From Chitinophagaceae bacterium (GTDB lineage: Bacteria > Bacteroidota > Bacteroidia > Chitinophagales > Chitinophagaceae): a stretch of DNA of 64,000 nucleotides. The position numbers and the translations under genes are program-made. This document shows, one piece after another, positions 18,061 to 27,952 of this stretch; positions within the stretch are counted from its first letter, which is position 1, and each line of letters opens with the position of its first letter. The notes under the pieces were generated by a model, which was not told where the DNA came from, did not search any database, and saw only the letters and a program-made list of their open reading frames with translations. The stretch spans positions 1 through 64,000 of the forward strand of contig JADKJV010000008.1 of the NCBI GenBank assembly GCA_016720825.1, read 5' to 3'.

Positions 18061-19041
18061 ATGCTTTTGCCATTTTACACTAATACACGCAACTGGCTCC
18101 CTTATAAACTGCGTAAAGCTGATCCCGTTTCCATTCAATGGATTTTCCGTGGTGAGAAAACCCCCACTGAACCTTTTTTTGATGATACCCTGAATGCCTG
18201 CAGGGGCTATATGGAGAACAGCAGGATCGGGGAGATGATCAGTACACCGGACGATATGATCCGTCTGGCTAAATCCTCCGACAGTGTAAAACCAGGAGCA
18301 TTTATCTTCCATATTTCCCGTTGCGGTTCCACTTTATTGTCGCAGTTGCTGGCGATGGACAAAGAACATATTTCATTGTCAGAAGTCCCGGTATTTGATG
18401 CAATACTCCGAAGCCGGTATAGTTTCCCTTCACTGGATGAAGAATGGGTGGATCAGGCATTCCGCGCAGCTGTGCAATTGCACAGTGTCCGGCTGCATGG
18501 TGTAGAGACAACCTGTTTTATCAAAACCGATTGCTGGCATATTTTTTATTATGAACAACTGAGGCGGTTGTATCCCGGCGTTCCGTTTATACTCCTCTAT
18601 CGTTCACCCGATGAAGTTCTGCGCTCCCAGCAGAAAAAAAGAGGTATGCAGTCAGTACCCGGTATTGTGGAATCTTCCCTGATGGGAATCAGTGATGAAG
18701 ATGCTGCCTGCACCAACCTTGATTTTTATTTTTCACGCGTAATGGAGAATATCCTGGCGGCTTTTTGCAAAGTGGCAACAACTGATCCGCTGGCCATCCC
18801 CGTGAATTATTCGCAGGGTATGGAAGATGTGTATTCGATTACGCTTCAGTCAGCCGGAATTGATCCTGCAGAAAAAATGGATCAGTCAATCCGCGACCGT
18901 ATTCAATTTCATGGCAAATACCCCGATCAGCCATTCAGCGGGGAAGATAAAATAGCAGAACCAGATCCGCTGCTGGTAAACTGTTTTGAACAGTACCGGA
19001 AACTGGAATCTGTCAGGATTGGCCGGCAAAACAATATTTGA
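18061..19041 (+). CDS. Sulfotransferase family protein
   Basis: The 326-residue protein has the 5'-PSB loop FHISRCGSTLLSQLLA around residue 80 and a 3'-PB-like segment FILLYRSPDEVLRSQ near residue 180, the two PAPS-binding motifs of sulfotransferases. It would move sulfate from PAPS to an unknown acceptor. The gene runs tail to tail into the APS kinase gene on the other strand, sharing 29 bases. This fits a producer/consumer relation for PAPS, although the two are on opposite strands. Confidence 0.8.
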   Translation: MLLPFYTNTRNWLPYKLRKADPVSIQWIFRGEKTPTEPFFDDTLNACRGYMENSRIGEMISTPDDMIRLAKSSDSVKPGAFIFHISRCGSTLLSQLLAMDKEHISLSEVPVFDAILRSRYSFPSLDEEWVDQAFRAAVQLHSVRLHGVETTCFIKTDCWHIFYYEQLRRLYPGVPFILLYRSPDEVLRSQQKKRGMQSVPGIVESSLMGISDEDAACTNLDFYFSRVMENILAAFCKVATTDPLAIPVNYSQGMEDVYSITLQSAGIDPAEKMDQSIRDRIQFHGKYPDQPFSGEDKIAEPDPLLVNCFEQYRKLESVRIGRQNNI

Positions 19042-19543
19042 GAATAAACTGCTGCAATTGGGCTGCGGCTGATTCAATATCTGATTCATCAGTGGCAATT
19101 ACCAGTTCTGCATCTTCAGGAGCTTCATATGGATCGTTCACCCCTGTCAGGTTGCTGAGTTTATCCGGATGGCCGTCAGGCAGCATGGCCCTGCGGTAGA
19201 GGCCTTTTGTATCACGATCCACCAAAACGGGCAGTGCGCATTTTATATAAACAGTCAGCGCCCCGTAAACAGTTTGCAGTTCTTTCCGGATAGCCTGAAA
19301 CGGATTGATAGCAGCAATAATCACACATCGTCCCTTCTCCATTTCAGTAGCAGCAAAAGCGGCAAGCCGCCTGATATTTTCTTCCCGGTCTGCTTTGGAA
19401 AATCCAAGGTCTTTACAAATCGTTTTCCGGAAAATATCCCCGTCAATTACCAGGGTTTCCATACCGGCTTCATTCAGCCATGTTGCCGCCAATGTGGCCA
19501 GGGTTGATTTGCCGGCACCGGATAATCCTGTCAACTGAATCAT
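19013..19543 (-). CDS. cysC: Adenylylsulfate (APS) kinase
   Basis: The product from ATG 19543 is 176 residues: P-loop GLSGAGKST at 5-13, VIDGDIFRKTICKDLGFS, DREENIRRLA and the loop GLYRRAM, all typical of CysC. It phosphorylates APS to PAPS. Frames upstream of 19543 exist (ATG at 19549 and 19594) but lack conservation, so MIQLTGLSGAG is the likely start. No ATP sulfurylase (cysD/N) is in the window. Its 3' end overlaps the sulfotransferase, and its 5' end is 62 bases from the divergent EamA gene. Confidence 0.9.
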   Translation of the reverse strand: MIQLTGLSGAGKSTLATLAATWLNEAGMETLVIDGDIFRKTICKDLGFSKADREENIRRLAAFAATEMEKGRCVIIAAINPFQAIRKELQTVYGALTVYIKCALPVLVDRDTKGLYRRAMLPDGHPDKLSNLTGVNDPYEAPEDAELVIATDESDIESAAAQLQQFILKYCFAGQS

Positions 19544-19605
19544 GCGCATGCACGAAAGATAATATGGGCAGATGGAACCATAAAATAAATTCATAGTTTG
19601 CAGGT

Positions 19606-20520
19606 ATGAAGAAAGCCTTCCTGCAACTGCATATGGCTGTTTTCCTGGCTGGATTTACCGCCATCCTCGGGAAACTGATCAGCCTGAACGAAGGCATGCT
19701 GGTTTTTTACAGGCTTTTATTTACCGCGGCAACCATGTGGATCCTTTTCGGGATCATGGGCAGGATTAAAAAACTGCCGCTAAAAGATTTACTCAAAGTC
19801 ACCCTGGTGGGTTTAATAGCCGCCCTGCATTGGGTAACCTTTTACGGTGCGATCAAGTACGCCAATGTTTCTGTGGCATTGGTTTGTTTTTCCGCCATTG
19901 GTTTTTTCACCGCTTTATTCGAACCACTTATTCTACGGAAGAAAATCAATTACACGGAAATGTTCCTGGGGCTTCTCACCCTCAGCGGTATTTATATCAT
20001 CTTCCATTTCGAAACGCAGTTTAAAACAGGGGTTATTATCGGATTAATCTCGGCTATACTGGCATCCCTGTTCCCGATCTACAACCGCGAATTCCTGAAA
20101 CGGATGAATGTGGAAACCCTGCTCACCTGGCAGCAGACGGGCGGCTTGTTTTTACTGTCAGTATTACTCCCGTTTTACCTGAAGGCATATCCCGCCCATC
20201 CTTTTTTCCCTGGATGGGAAGATTTGAAATGGCTGCTGGTATTGGCCTGGTTCTGTTCCGTACTTGCATTTGTACTCTCAGGGAATGCATTGAAAAGGCT
20301 GTCTGCATTCACTGTTAATCTCACTTTTAACCTTGAACCGGTATATGGTATCATCATGGCATTTGTTTTTTTCCATGAAAATAAATTCCTGAGCCGCTGG
20401 TTTTATATGGGGTCAGTGCTGATAGCTATCGCGCTGATAATTCATGTATTTTTACTCGTAAAACAGGAGAAAAAATTAATTGCGGATGACGAAGCAGGAA
20501 TATCACCAGCGGATTATTGA
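19606..20520 (+). CDS. EamA/DMT-family transporter
   Basis: Ten hydrophobic helices over 304 residues and two EamA repeats (first at about 10-140, second at about 150-290, with FNLEPVYGIIMAF typical of the second repeat) mark a drug/metabolite transporter superfamily member. Substrate is not predictable. The last 35 bases overlap the start of the methyltransferase gene, so the two are translationally linked. Confidence 0.9.
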   Translation: MKKAFLQLHMAVFLAGFTAILGKLISLNEGMLVFYRLLFTAATMWILFGIMGRIKKLPLKDLLKVTLVGLIAALHWVTFYGAIKYANVSVALVCFSAIGFFTALFEPLILRKKINYTEMFLGLLTLSGIYIIFHFETQFKTGVIIGLISAILASLFPIYNREFLKRMNVETLLTWQQTGGLFLLSVLLPFYLKAYPAHPFFPGWEDLKWLLVLAWFCSVLAFVLSGNALKRLSAFTVNLTFNLEPVYGIIMAFVFFHENKFLSRWFYMGSVLIAIALIIHVFLLVKQEKKLIADDEAGISPADY

Positions 20521-21344
20521 TTATTACCGTCAAACGGAAAATGCGTATAAAGATTCCTGGGATCTCAACCGGAGCCTGGCGATCCATTATGGGTACTGGG
20601 ATAAACAGGTTCATTCTTTTCCGCAGTCATTGCAAAGAATGAATGAAGTAATGATGGAAGAAGCCGGTATCCGTGAAGGTGACTATGTGCTCGATGCCGG
20701 GTGCGGGGTGGGAGGCAGTTCAGTTTTCCTGGCTTCTGTATTAAACTGCAGGGTGACGGGCATTACACTGAGCGAACGACAGGCAGAACAGGCCCAAGGT
20801 GAATGCCCAAAGCAGGAAGGTGGATGATAAAGCTGAATTCAGGGTGATGGATTATGCACAGACGGATTTCCCGGATCAGTCTTTTGATATAGTATGGGGA
20901 TGTGAAAGTATCTGCTACGCACACGATAAAGGAAAATTTATCCGGGAAGCTTTCCGTTTGCTCAAACCCGGCGGACGTCTTGTGGTGGCTGATGGATTTG
21001 TCAGTTCATTTGAAAATAACCAGCATCCAAAAATCCGTCAGTGGCTGGATGGATGGGAAGTGAATTACCTGGAAAGCCCGGAACGCTTTAACGGGTTCCT
21101 GCAATCCGCCGGATTTGCCAATATCCGCTACCGGGATATTTCAAAAGAGGCGCGCCGTTCTTCCAAAAGGCTCTATCGTTTTTATTTCCTGGCCAGCGCT
21201 TATCTCCTCTGGAAAAAAATAAACTTCTCCGGTCCACCAACTGAAATGCAGAAAAGAAATATCAAAGCCTGTCTCTACCAATACAAGGGCATGCGGCAGG
21301 GGCTCTGGCAGTATGGTTTATTTACTGCCCAAAAACCGGGATGA
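20486..21344 (+). CDS. SAM-dependent methyltransferase (class I, tocopherol/sterol methyltransferase-like), frameshifted
   Basis: The protein of about 286 residues has motif I VLDAGCGVGGSS, then GITLSERQ (motif II region), FDIVWGCESICY (post II) and FRLLKPGGRLVVAD (motif III). The layout, with LSERQ after motif I and an N-terminal YYRQTENAY, resembles small-molecule C- or O-methyltransferases of the gamma-tocopherol group. A CCC run at 20793-20795 appears to have one C too many: removing it joins AEQAK to VNAQSRKVDDK. ATG 20486 lies within the 3' end of the transporter gene. Substrate unknown. Confidence 0.85.
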
Positions 21345-21385
21345 TTGACCAATCCCCGTTAACTTTAAACACTAATTTATCCGCC

Positions 21386-24351
21386 ATGAAGAGATGCTTA
21401 CTCTTGCTGACTTTCTTTGTTATGACTTTTCTATCCGGGCCCAGAAAAAACCACTGGATCATTCTGTATATGACAGCTGGCAGCATGTTGGCGAAAAGCT
21501 GATCAGCAATGACGGGCAATGGGTGGTGTACACCGTGGATCCCCAGCTGGGGGATAATGAACTGGTGGTTGAAACATCCGGCGGGCTGAACCGGAAATCT
21601 TTCCCCCGCGGTTATAATGCATTTATTACAGATGACAGCCGGTTCCTGATTTTTAAAATCAAACCTTACAACAAAGATGTCCGCGAAGCTAAAATCCAGA
21701 AAAAGAAAGCGGCCGACTTGCCTAAAGACTCGCTCGCCATTATTGAACTGGGAAAAGAAACCATCTGGAAAACACCAGGTGTGAAATCTTACAAAACGCC
21801 TTCGCAGGGAGCAAACTGGGTGGCTTACCAGATTGAAAAATCGAAAGAGGCCATTACCAAAACCAAAACAGCGGATGGCAAAGGCAGCCGGGTGGCCGAC
21901 AGCCTGTCGAGGGTAATTGATTCTTTGAACCTGATCATTGAGGCGAATGCAGAAAAGAAAACAAAAACAAAAAAGAAAGACAGTGAGGAATATGATGAGC
22001 TGGCCAATCTGTATGGTACATCAGACGCCGATGGGGATGATGCAGCCGGTGCAGGGGCCGAACAGGCATCTGACCTGGTTGTAAAAAATGTGGAAACCCA
22101 GGGAGAAATTGTTTTTTACAGTGTGCTTGAATATTATTTTAATAAGACCGGGGAAAAACTCCTGATTTACCAGGCTAAAAACCCCAGGGATTCGACCAGC
22201 AAGAAAATGGTTGTGTTATATGACCTGAAAGAAGGAAAGACGATTGAACTCAGTAAAGGCGGTAATGATTTTAAAAATTTTGCGATAACGGAAGATGGTT
22301 CCCAGGTAGCTTATGTGGCGGAGCGGGAAGCTAAACCCATTGACCTGCAGAAATTTTATAAGCTCTGGTTTTACCGGCAGGGGGCAGACAGTGCCGTGAT
22401 GCTGGCTGACCGGTATATGCAGGGCATGAAACTCGGCACTACGGTGAGTGAATATGGAACAGTCAGTTTCAGCAAGAGCGGACAACGGATTTTCTTTGGA
22501 TCAGCACCGGTTCTGTCTCCTAAAGACACAACACTGGTTGATTTTGAAAATGCAAAACTCGATATCTGGCATTATAATGATGATTACCTGCAAACCGTAC
22601 AGACTTTCCCTTCAAAACTGAAAGCGGATCTGCAGCAAAGTTATCTCACCGTATATGACCTGCCCACCAATACCATCCGGATGCTGGGCAGTAAAGAGAT
22701 CCCGCAGGTGATTCAAACGGTGGAAGGGGATGGTGATACTTTTATCGGGGTAACAGATTACGGCAAGCGGATTGAAAGCCAGTGGACGGGTAACACCAGG
22801 AAGAATATTTATGCGATTGATGTGAATACCGGGGAGAAAAAACTGGTTAAGGAAAACCTCATCGGGCAGGTGTATCCATCTGCGGCCGGTAAATACATTC
22901 TCTGGTACGACCGGGTGATAAAAAATTATTTTGCCTGGGATGGTGCGGTAACCCGGAACATTACATCAGACGTTAAAGTGCCATTATACCAGGAGGATTG
23001 GGATACACCCGATGAACCTGCACAGTATGGAGTGATGGGTTGGGTACAGGGTGACTCAGCAGTTTATATCTACGACCGGTATGATGTATGGAAACTGGAT
23101 CCGCTGAAGGTCCAGGCACCTGTTAACCTGACTAAATCCGGAAGAATATTAAAAGATGTTTACCGTTATGTGAGGCTTGACAGGGAGGAGAAGTTTATGA
23201 AAGGAAACGCAGACCTGTATTTCAAAACGTTGAACCGGGATTCGAAAAAGTCAGCTTACTGGATTTTCCCCGGTGATGGCGGCGAAAAGCAATCCATGAC
23301 AGGCATCCAGGATTGTAAGTTTGAAAACCTCCAGAAAGCCCGGAAAGCGGATGTGTATATCGCAACGAAGGAAACATTCTCACAGCCTGCTGATTTATTC
23401 AGGTTGTCATTCAGGGAAACTTCGCCGCAACAGGTCAGGTTGTCTTCCATTAACCCGCAGCAGGCGAATTATAATTGGGGTACTGCTGAATTATTCAAAT
23501 GGAAAGCATATAATGGAAAAGATGCGACCGGCATGGTATTCAAACCGGAAGATTTTGATCCCAAAAAGAAATACCCGATGATTGTGTATTTCTACGAAAA
23601 GCTCAGTGATGAATTGCATACTTACCGGGAACCGGCTCCAATCCGCAGTGCGGTGAATGTGCCCTTCTTTGTAAGCCGCGGCTATATCATTTTCATGCCG
23701 GATATCGAATATAAAACCGGGCATCCCGGACAGGGAGCTTATGATTATATCGTAAGCGGTGCCCGTGCTTTGGTGAAGAAAGGATTTGTTGACAGCACCA
23801 ATATGGCGCTGCAGGGACATAGCTGGGGTGGCTACCAGGCTGCAATTGTGGCTACCATGACGCCCATGTTTAAAGCCATCTGGGCTGGTGCTCCTGTATC
23901 AAACATGACGAGTGCTTACGGCGGTATCCGTTGGGAGAGTGGTGTGAGCCGCCAGTTCCAGTATGAGAAAACTCAAAGCCGCATTGGCGGAACATTGTGG
24001 GAGAAACTCCCTTTATACCTTGAAAATTCACCGTTGTTTCATCTCGATAAAGTAACAGCACCCATGGTTATCATGGCCAATGATGCAGATGGCGCCGTGC
24101 CATGGTACCAGGGAATAGAATTATTCAGTGGACTGCGCCGACTCGGTAAAAAAGCCTGGATGTTTAATTACAACGGACAGGGCCATGGCCTCACCCAGCG
24201 CCAGGATATGCGCGATTACCAGATCCGGATGCAGCAGTTCTTCGACTGGATACTGAAAGGTGACAGGCCAACACATTGGATAACGGATGGGGTGCCGGCG
24301 GTGAATAAGGGGAAGGATTGGGGACTGGAGATATTAGATATCAGATATTAA
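21386..24351 (+). CDS. Secreted S9 family prolyl oligopeptidase-like peptidase, frameshifted in signal peptide
   Basis: About 988 residues: signal peptide from ATG 21386 (MKRCLLLLTFFVMTFLSG), a long propeller region and a C-terminal alpha/beta hydrolase with nucleophile GHSWGGY, Asp in NDADGAVPW and His in GQGHGL. The GGG at 21437-21439 is one G short: with four, SG-AQKKPLDHS reads through in one frame. Family members cut peptides after proline or other residues in the periplasm. An acidic/Lys-rich insertion sits at residues 150-220. The last codons (LEILDIRY) overlap a TATTAGATATCAGATATTA phrase and may be a repeat-derived tail. Confidence 0.9.
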
Positions 24352-24371
24352 TTAATAGCTATTAGATGGGT

Positions 24372-24515
24372 GTATTTTTTTTTACCACAAGGTTCACAAA
24401 GAAATACACGAAGGACACAAAGAGCTAAACCTTGTGAACTTTGCTTTGCCCGCCGTGCGCCTATGCTGAAGCTTCAGCGCAAGCATAAGCGAAGCGTAGG
24501 AGGGTGGTAAAAAAA
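24372..24515 (+). repeat. ACCACAAAG phrase palindrome, copy 1
   Basis: TTTTTTTACCAC (left) pairs with GTGGTAAAAAAA (24504-24515). In between lie CACAAAG phrases, their complements, and a GCGAAGCGTAGGAGGGTGG block that recurs in variant form at 62700-62718. Occupies the gap between the S9 peptidase and the phosphatase. Confidence 0.75.
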
Positions 24516-24537
24516 GACATAAAAATAAATTGCTTTT

Positions 24538-25065
24538 ATGAAACATATTATATTCCCATTTGTTGCTTTGCTTTTTGTTTCCTGCGCCCGCAAGATTTAT
24601 GTAGTGCGCCACGCCGAGAAACAAGTCCTCACCGATTCGGCCAGTATGAAAACCATGGGTTCTGATGTGCCTTTGTCTGATCCCGGGCTGATCCGTGCAT
24701 TTAACCTGCGGAATGGACTGAAGAAAAAACACATCACACAGATCTGGTCAACACCAACAAGAAGGACCATGTCAACAGCCGATCCGCTGAGCAGATTCAT
24801 TAATATTCCCATCGTTAACTATAAAAACACAGACTCACTCGTGAATGTGGTGAAAGCCGGAAAGGGGAATGTGCTGATCGTGGGACATTCAAATACGGTG
24901 GATGATATTGTGAACGGGTTGTGCGGGAAAAAAGAAGTGGATGGCGACCTGAATGATAAAGAATATGATAACCTGTTTTATATTAAGATGACGAATAAGG
25001 GGGTAGTGTTTACGAGGTTGAAATATGGTAAAGCTTCTCAAAATTTGAAATACAATTACCATTAA
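24538..25065 (+). CDS. Histidine phosphatase family lipoprotein
   Basis: The 175-residue protein has a lipoprotein signal (lipobox FVSC, Cys16), the catalytic VVRHAEK loop at 22-28, STPTRRTMSTA and the second catalytic His in VLIVGHSNT. This is the SixA/phosphoglycerate-mutase-like fold. Being exported, it is likely a periplasmic phosphatase, with substrate unknown. Its 3' end overlaps the E2 gene on the other strand by 56 bases. Confidence 0.88.
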   Translation: MKHIIFPFVALLFVSCARKIYVVRHAEKQVLTDSASMKTMGSDVPLSDPGLIRAFNLRNGLKKKHITQIWSTPTRRTMSTADPLSRFINIPIVNYKNTDSLVNVVKAGKGNVLIVGHSNTVDDIVNGLCGKKEVDGDLNDKEYDNLFYIKMTNKGVVFTRLKYGKASQNLKYNYH

Positions 25066-26446
25066 AATTCTCCAACTCTTTAGCCACCGCAGTTAAGAAT
25101 GTTGCACCCAGGCTGCCATCCACAATCCGGTGGTCGTAGCTCATGGATAAATACATCATGTGGCGTATGGCAATGCTGTCGCCGGCAGGTGTTTCAATAA
25201 CGACCGGGCGTTTTTTGATGGCGCCAACAGCCATGATGGCTACCTGTGGCTGGTTGATGATGGGTGTACCCATCAGGCTGCCGAAAGTACCCACGTTGGT
25301 GAAGGTAAATGTGCCGCCCTGTGTATCGTCGGCTTTCAGTTTACCGTTGCGGGCTGCATCTGCGAGGTTGTTTACCTGGCGGGTGAGGCCCACGAGATTG
25401 AGTTGGTCTGCATTTTTGATTACGGGCACTATGACATTGCCACTGGGCAGGGCAGTAGCCATGCCGATATGGATATCTTTCTTGATAATGATATTATTGC
25501 CGTCGAGGGAACAGTTGATCAGCGGGAATTTTTTGATGCAACGTACAATTGCTTCAACAAAGAGTGGTGTGAATGTGATCTTGGTGCCTTCTCTTTTTTC
25601 AAAATCTTTTTTCACCCGGTCGCGCCACATTACGAGGTTGGTCACATCTGCTTCGGTGAAACTGGTTACGTGCGGTGAAGTCTGCTTGCTGCGTACCATG
25701 TGGTCGGCAATCAGCTTCCGCATACGGTCCATTTCAATTACTTCCACATTACCGGTGTAAGTTGTTATTGCACCACTGTTATTCGATGAACTGCTTTGTT
25801 CCACTTTAGAAAGCGGCACAATCATATCCATGTTGCCACCCTGCTCCCTGCCCCCTGCTTCCTGCTTCCTGCCACCTGTCACCTGTCTCGTGCTCACATA
25901 TTGCAGTATATCTTTCTTCGTCACCCTGCCTTCATTCCCCGTTCCGGGTATTTGTTCCAGTTCAGTCATGCTTACTCCTTCACTGGCCGCAATATTCAGC
26001 ACAAGCGGGGAGTAGAAACGGTTACCGGTTATAGTGGGTTTTGAAATTACAGAAGACACGGGAGTCTGTACAGGTTCTACAACAACAGCTTTCTGCGTTT
26101 GTTGTACCGGTCCGTTCGACACGTTCGGCGAGCTCACGGCGCTCACGTTCGATGAACTCACGTTCGGCGAGCTCACGTTCGGCGAGCTCACGTTGATATC
26201 AGCGCCGGCTGTTTTAATCCGGGCGATTACGGTTCCGATGGGCACAACGTCATTTACTTTGAAAAGGATTTCTTCCAACACACCTGCGGTAGTGCTGGGT
26301 ACTTCGCTGTCCACTTTATCTGTGGCAATTTCCAGCACGGTTTCATCCATCTGGATGGCATCTCCGGGCTGTTTATGCCATTTCAGGATGGTGGCTTCCA
26401 TGATACTTTCTCCCAATTTGGGCATTACCAGGTCAACTATAGCCAT
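25010..26446 (-). CDS. 2-oxo acid dehydrogenase E2 subunit (dihydrolipoamide acyltransferase)
   Basis: The 478-residue protein has an N-terminal lipoyl domain (lipoyl Lys in EIATDKVDSE, about residue 43), a linker, a peripheral-subunit-binding domain (NIAASEGVSMTELEQIPGTGNEGRVTKKDI) and the acyltransferase domain with SYDHRIVDG. It is the core of a pyruvate, 2-oxoglutarate or branched-chain 2-oxoacid complex; which one is not decidable. The linker between the first two domains is made of NVSSP pentapeptide repeats, and a second linker (RQVTGGRKQEAGGREQGG) is encoded by another phrase-repeat family. The last 17 residues are an unusual tail overlapping the phosphatase gene. Confidence 0.92.
   Translation of the reverse strand: MAIVDLVMPKLGESIMEATILKWHKQPGDAIQMDETVLEIATDKVDSEVPSTTAGVLEEILFKVNDVVPIGTVIARIKTAGADINVSSPNVSSPNVSSSNVSAVSSPNVSNGPVQQTQKAVVVEPVQTPVSSVISKPTITGNRFYSPLVLNIAASEGVSMTELEQIPGTGNEGRVTKKDILQYVSTRQVTGGRKQEAGGREQGGNMDMIVPLSKVEQSSSSNNSGAITTYTGNVEVIEMDRMRKLIADHMVRSKQTSPHVTSFTEADVTNLVMWRDRVKKDFEKREGTKITFTPLFVEAIVRCIKKFPLINCSLDGNNIIIKKDIHIGMATALPSGNVIVPVIKNADQLNLVGLTRQVNNLADAARNGKLKADDTQGGTFTFTNVGTFGSLMGTPIINQPQVAIMAVGAIKKRPVVIETPAGDSIAIRHMMYLSMSYDHRIVDGSLGATFLTAVAKELENFNGNCISNFEKLYHISTS
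25836..25890 (-). repeat. CAGGTGGCAGGAAGCAGG phrase repeat inside the E2 gene
   Basis: Six or seven degenerate 7-base units (CAGGNNG type) are read in frame as RQVTGGRKQEAGGREQGG between the binding domain and the acyltransferase domain. The same phrase, on the opposite coding strand, builds the signal-peptide region of the caspase-like gene at 62426-62510. Confidence 0.75.
26110..26194 (-). repeat. 15-base tandem repeat in the E2 linker
   Basis: Units of AACGTGAGCTCGCCG (minus strand), some degenerate, encode NVSSP/NVSSS repeats after the lipoyl domain. Such CGTTCGGCGAGCTCACG-like phrases resemble intergenic phrases known to me from other Bacteroidetes. Confidence 0.8.
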
Positions 26447-26542
26447 AGGTTAATTTATATTACCGGTTCAGTGTTGAACAGTCCTTTGAAGGGCTGCAAT
26501 CGTTTTCGGGTCAAAGGTAATAAATCAGGGTTAATCGCCCGA

Positions 26543-27805
26543 TCAGGTGTTAGCCAGGATGAATTTGCGCAGGAAATCCAGTGCTGCAGCGGCTGTCATG
26601 TGAATATTCCGCTCGCGGTCAAACCGCAGGTTCAGTTGCAGGGTTTCCGTTTTTACTGCGGTGGCAACGGCGATCCAGACAGTCCCAACCGGTTTTTCGG
26701 GTGTTCCCCCGCCAGGTCCCATGATCCCGGAGGTGGCCAGGGCGAAATCGGTGCCAATGGTTTTAAGCAGGCCATTGGCCATTTCGGTGACTGTTTGTTC
26801 ACTCACAGCCCCGTATTGTGATAAAGTGGACTGGTTTACACCCAGTACACCTGATTTTACGGTATTATCATAACTGACTACGGAGCCTTTGTAATAATCA
26901 GATGAACCTGCGATGGAAGTGATCAGGTGGGCAATATAACCACCGGTACAGCTTTCTGCAGTGCCCATGGTTTTGGCATGTTTGCGGAGAATCTGGCCTA
27001 CCACTTCTTCCAGTTTTTTATCATCATTTACGACCATGAAATCTTTAACCAGTTCCTGCAGGCGGATAAAGAAAGGCTCAAGTTCTTTGTTAACAGCATC
27101 CGCCAGATCGCCGATTGAAGTCAGCCTGAGTTTTACCATGCCATAATTTGGCAGGTATGCCAGTTTGATATGGGATGGGAGGGATGCTTCAAAATCCTGC
27201 AGCAATTCTGCAATCATGGATTCACCCCTGCCGGCTGTAAAAACGGTGCGGTGGATTATCGCCGGGAGTGCAAATTCTTTTTGAATCACCGGAATCACTT
27301 CGTTAACGATGAGTCCTTTCATTTCATGCGGCACCCCGGGTAATGAAAAAAACAATTTTCCGTTTTTGCGGAACAACATGCCTGGCGCCGTGCCACGGGC
27401 ATTGTGCAATACCGTGCACACATCCGGTACCTCTGCCTGTTTCAGGTTCCTTTCCAGCATCGGGCCGGGGCGGCGGAATATTTTTTCAAACAAGTGGATC
27501 ACATGGGCTTTTACTTTTTCATTGACGATCATCTTCCCGCCGAAATATTCACAAAGCAACGGTTTGGTGATATCATCAGCCGTCGGGCCGAGACCACCGG
27601 TAATCACGATAATGTCTGACAGGACTGATTCATCATCCAGTGCTTTCCGGATATCATCATATACATCACCCACGGCCACGCGGCGGTGCACCCACACACC
27701 TGTTTTGTTAAATTCCTGGGCAATAAAGGCAGAATTGGTGTCAATGGTCTGGCCGATGAGGAGTTCATCGCCGATTGTTATGATGGAGGCGTTAACTTTA
27801 TGCAT
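26543..27805 (-). CDS. cinA: CinA family nicotinamide-nucleotide amidohydrolase
   Basis: The protein from ATG 27805 (MHKVNASIITIGDELLIG) is 420 residues, the normal CinA length. It has an N-terminal molybdopterin-binding-like (COG1058) domain with TGGLGPTADDIT and PGVPHEMK, and a C-terminal NMN deamidase domain with GTAESCTGGYIAH and ATSGIMGPGGGTPEKPVGTVW. It recycles NMN to nicotinate mononucleotide. An upstream in-frame ATG at 27853 would add 16 residues encoded by the phrase repeat and is unlikely to be the start. E2 follows 96 bases downstream on the same strand. Confidence 0.93.
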   Translation of the reverse strand: MHKVNASIITIGDELLIGQTIDTNSAFIAQEFNKTGVWVHRRVAVGDVYDDIRKALDDESVLSDIIVITGGLGPTADDITKPLLCEYFGGKMIVNEKVKAHVIHLFEKIFRRPGPMLERNLKQAEVPDVCTVLHNARGTAPGMLFRKNGKLFFSLPGVPHEMKGLIVNEVIPVIQKEFALPAIIHRTVFTAGRGESMIAELLQDFEASLPSHIKLAYLPNYGMVKLRLTSIGDLADAVNKELEPFFIRLQELVKDFMVVNDDKKLEEVVGQILRKHAKTMGTAESCTGGYIAHLITSIAGSSDYYKGSVVSYDNTVKSGVLGVNQSTLSQYGAVSEQTVTEMANGLLKTIGTDFALATSGIMGPGGGTPEKPVGTVWIAVATAVKTETLQLNLRFDRERNIHMTAAAALDFLRKFILANT

Positions 27806-27835
27806 GGGAAGGTAAAGATAATTAGTAAATGGTTT

Positions 27836-27927
27836 TTTTACCACTAAGGCCACAAAGGTGAAATAAAGTTCACAAAGTTTTTACCCTTGTGCACCTTGTG
27901 TATTTCTTTGTGGTCTTAGTGGTAAAA
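27836..27927 (+). repeat. ACCACAAAG phrase palindrome, copy 2
   Basis: TTTTACCACTAAGGCCACAAAG (27836-27857) is complementary to 27906-27927 with one mismatch in 22 bases. The loop holds further CACAAAG and CTTGTG phrases. It lies between the divergent cinA and dacB genes. Confidence 0.85.
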
Positions 27928-27952
27928 TAAAACAATCAACAATTTCAAATCC

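Noticed and set aside
26110..26194. CRISPR-like direct repeats in the E2 gene
   Set aside because: The units are adjacent 15-mers without spacers and are read in frame as a protein linker.
27806..27853. Start of CinA at 27853
   Set aside because: The extra 16 residues come from the palindrome arm; CinA begins MHKVNASIITIGDELL.
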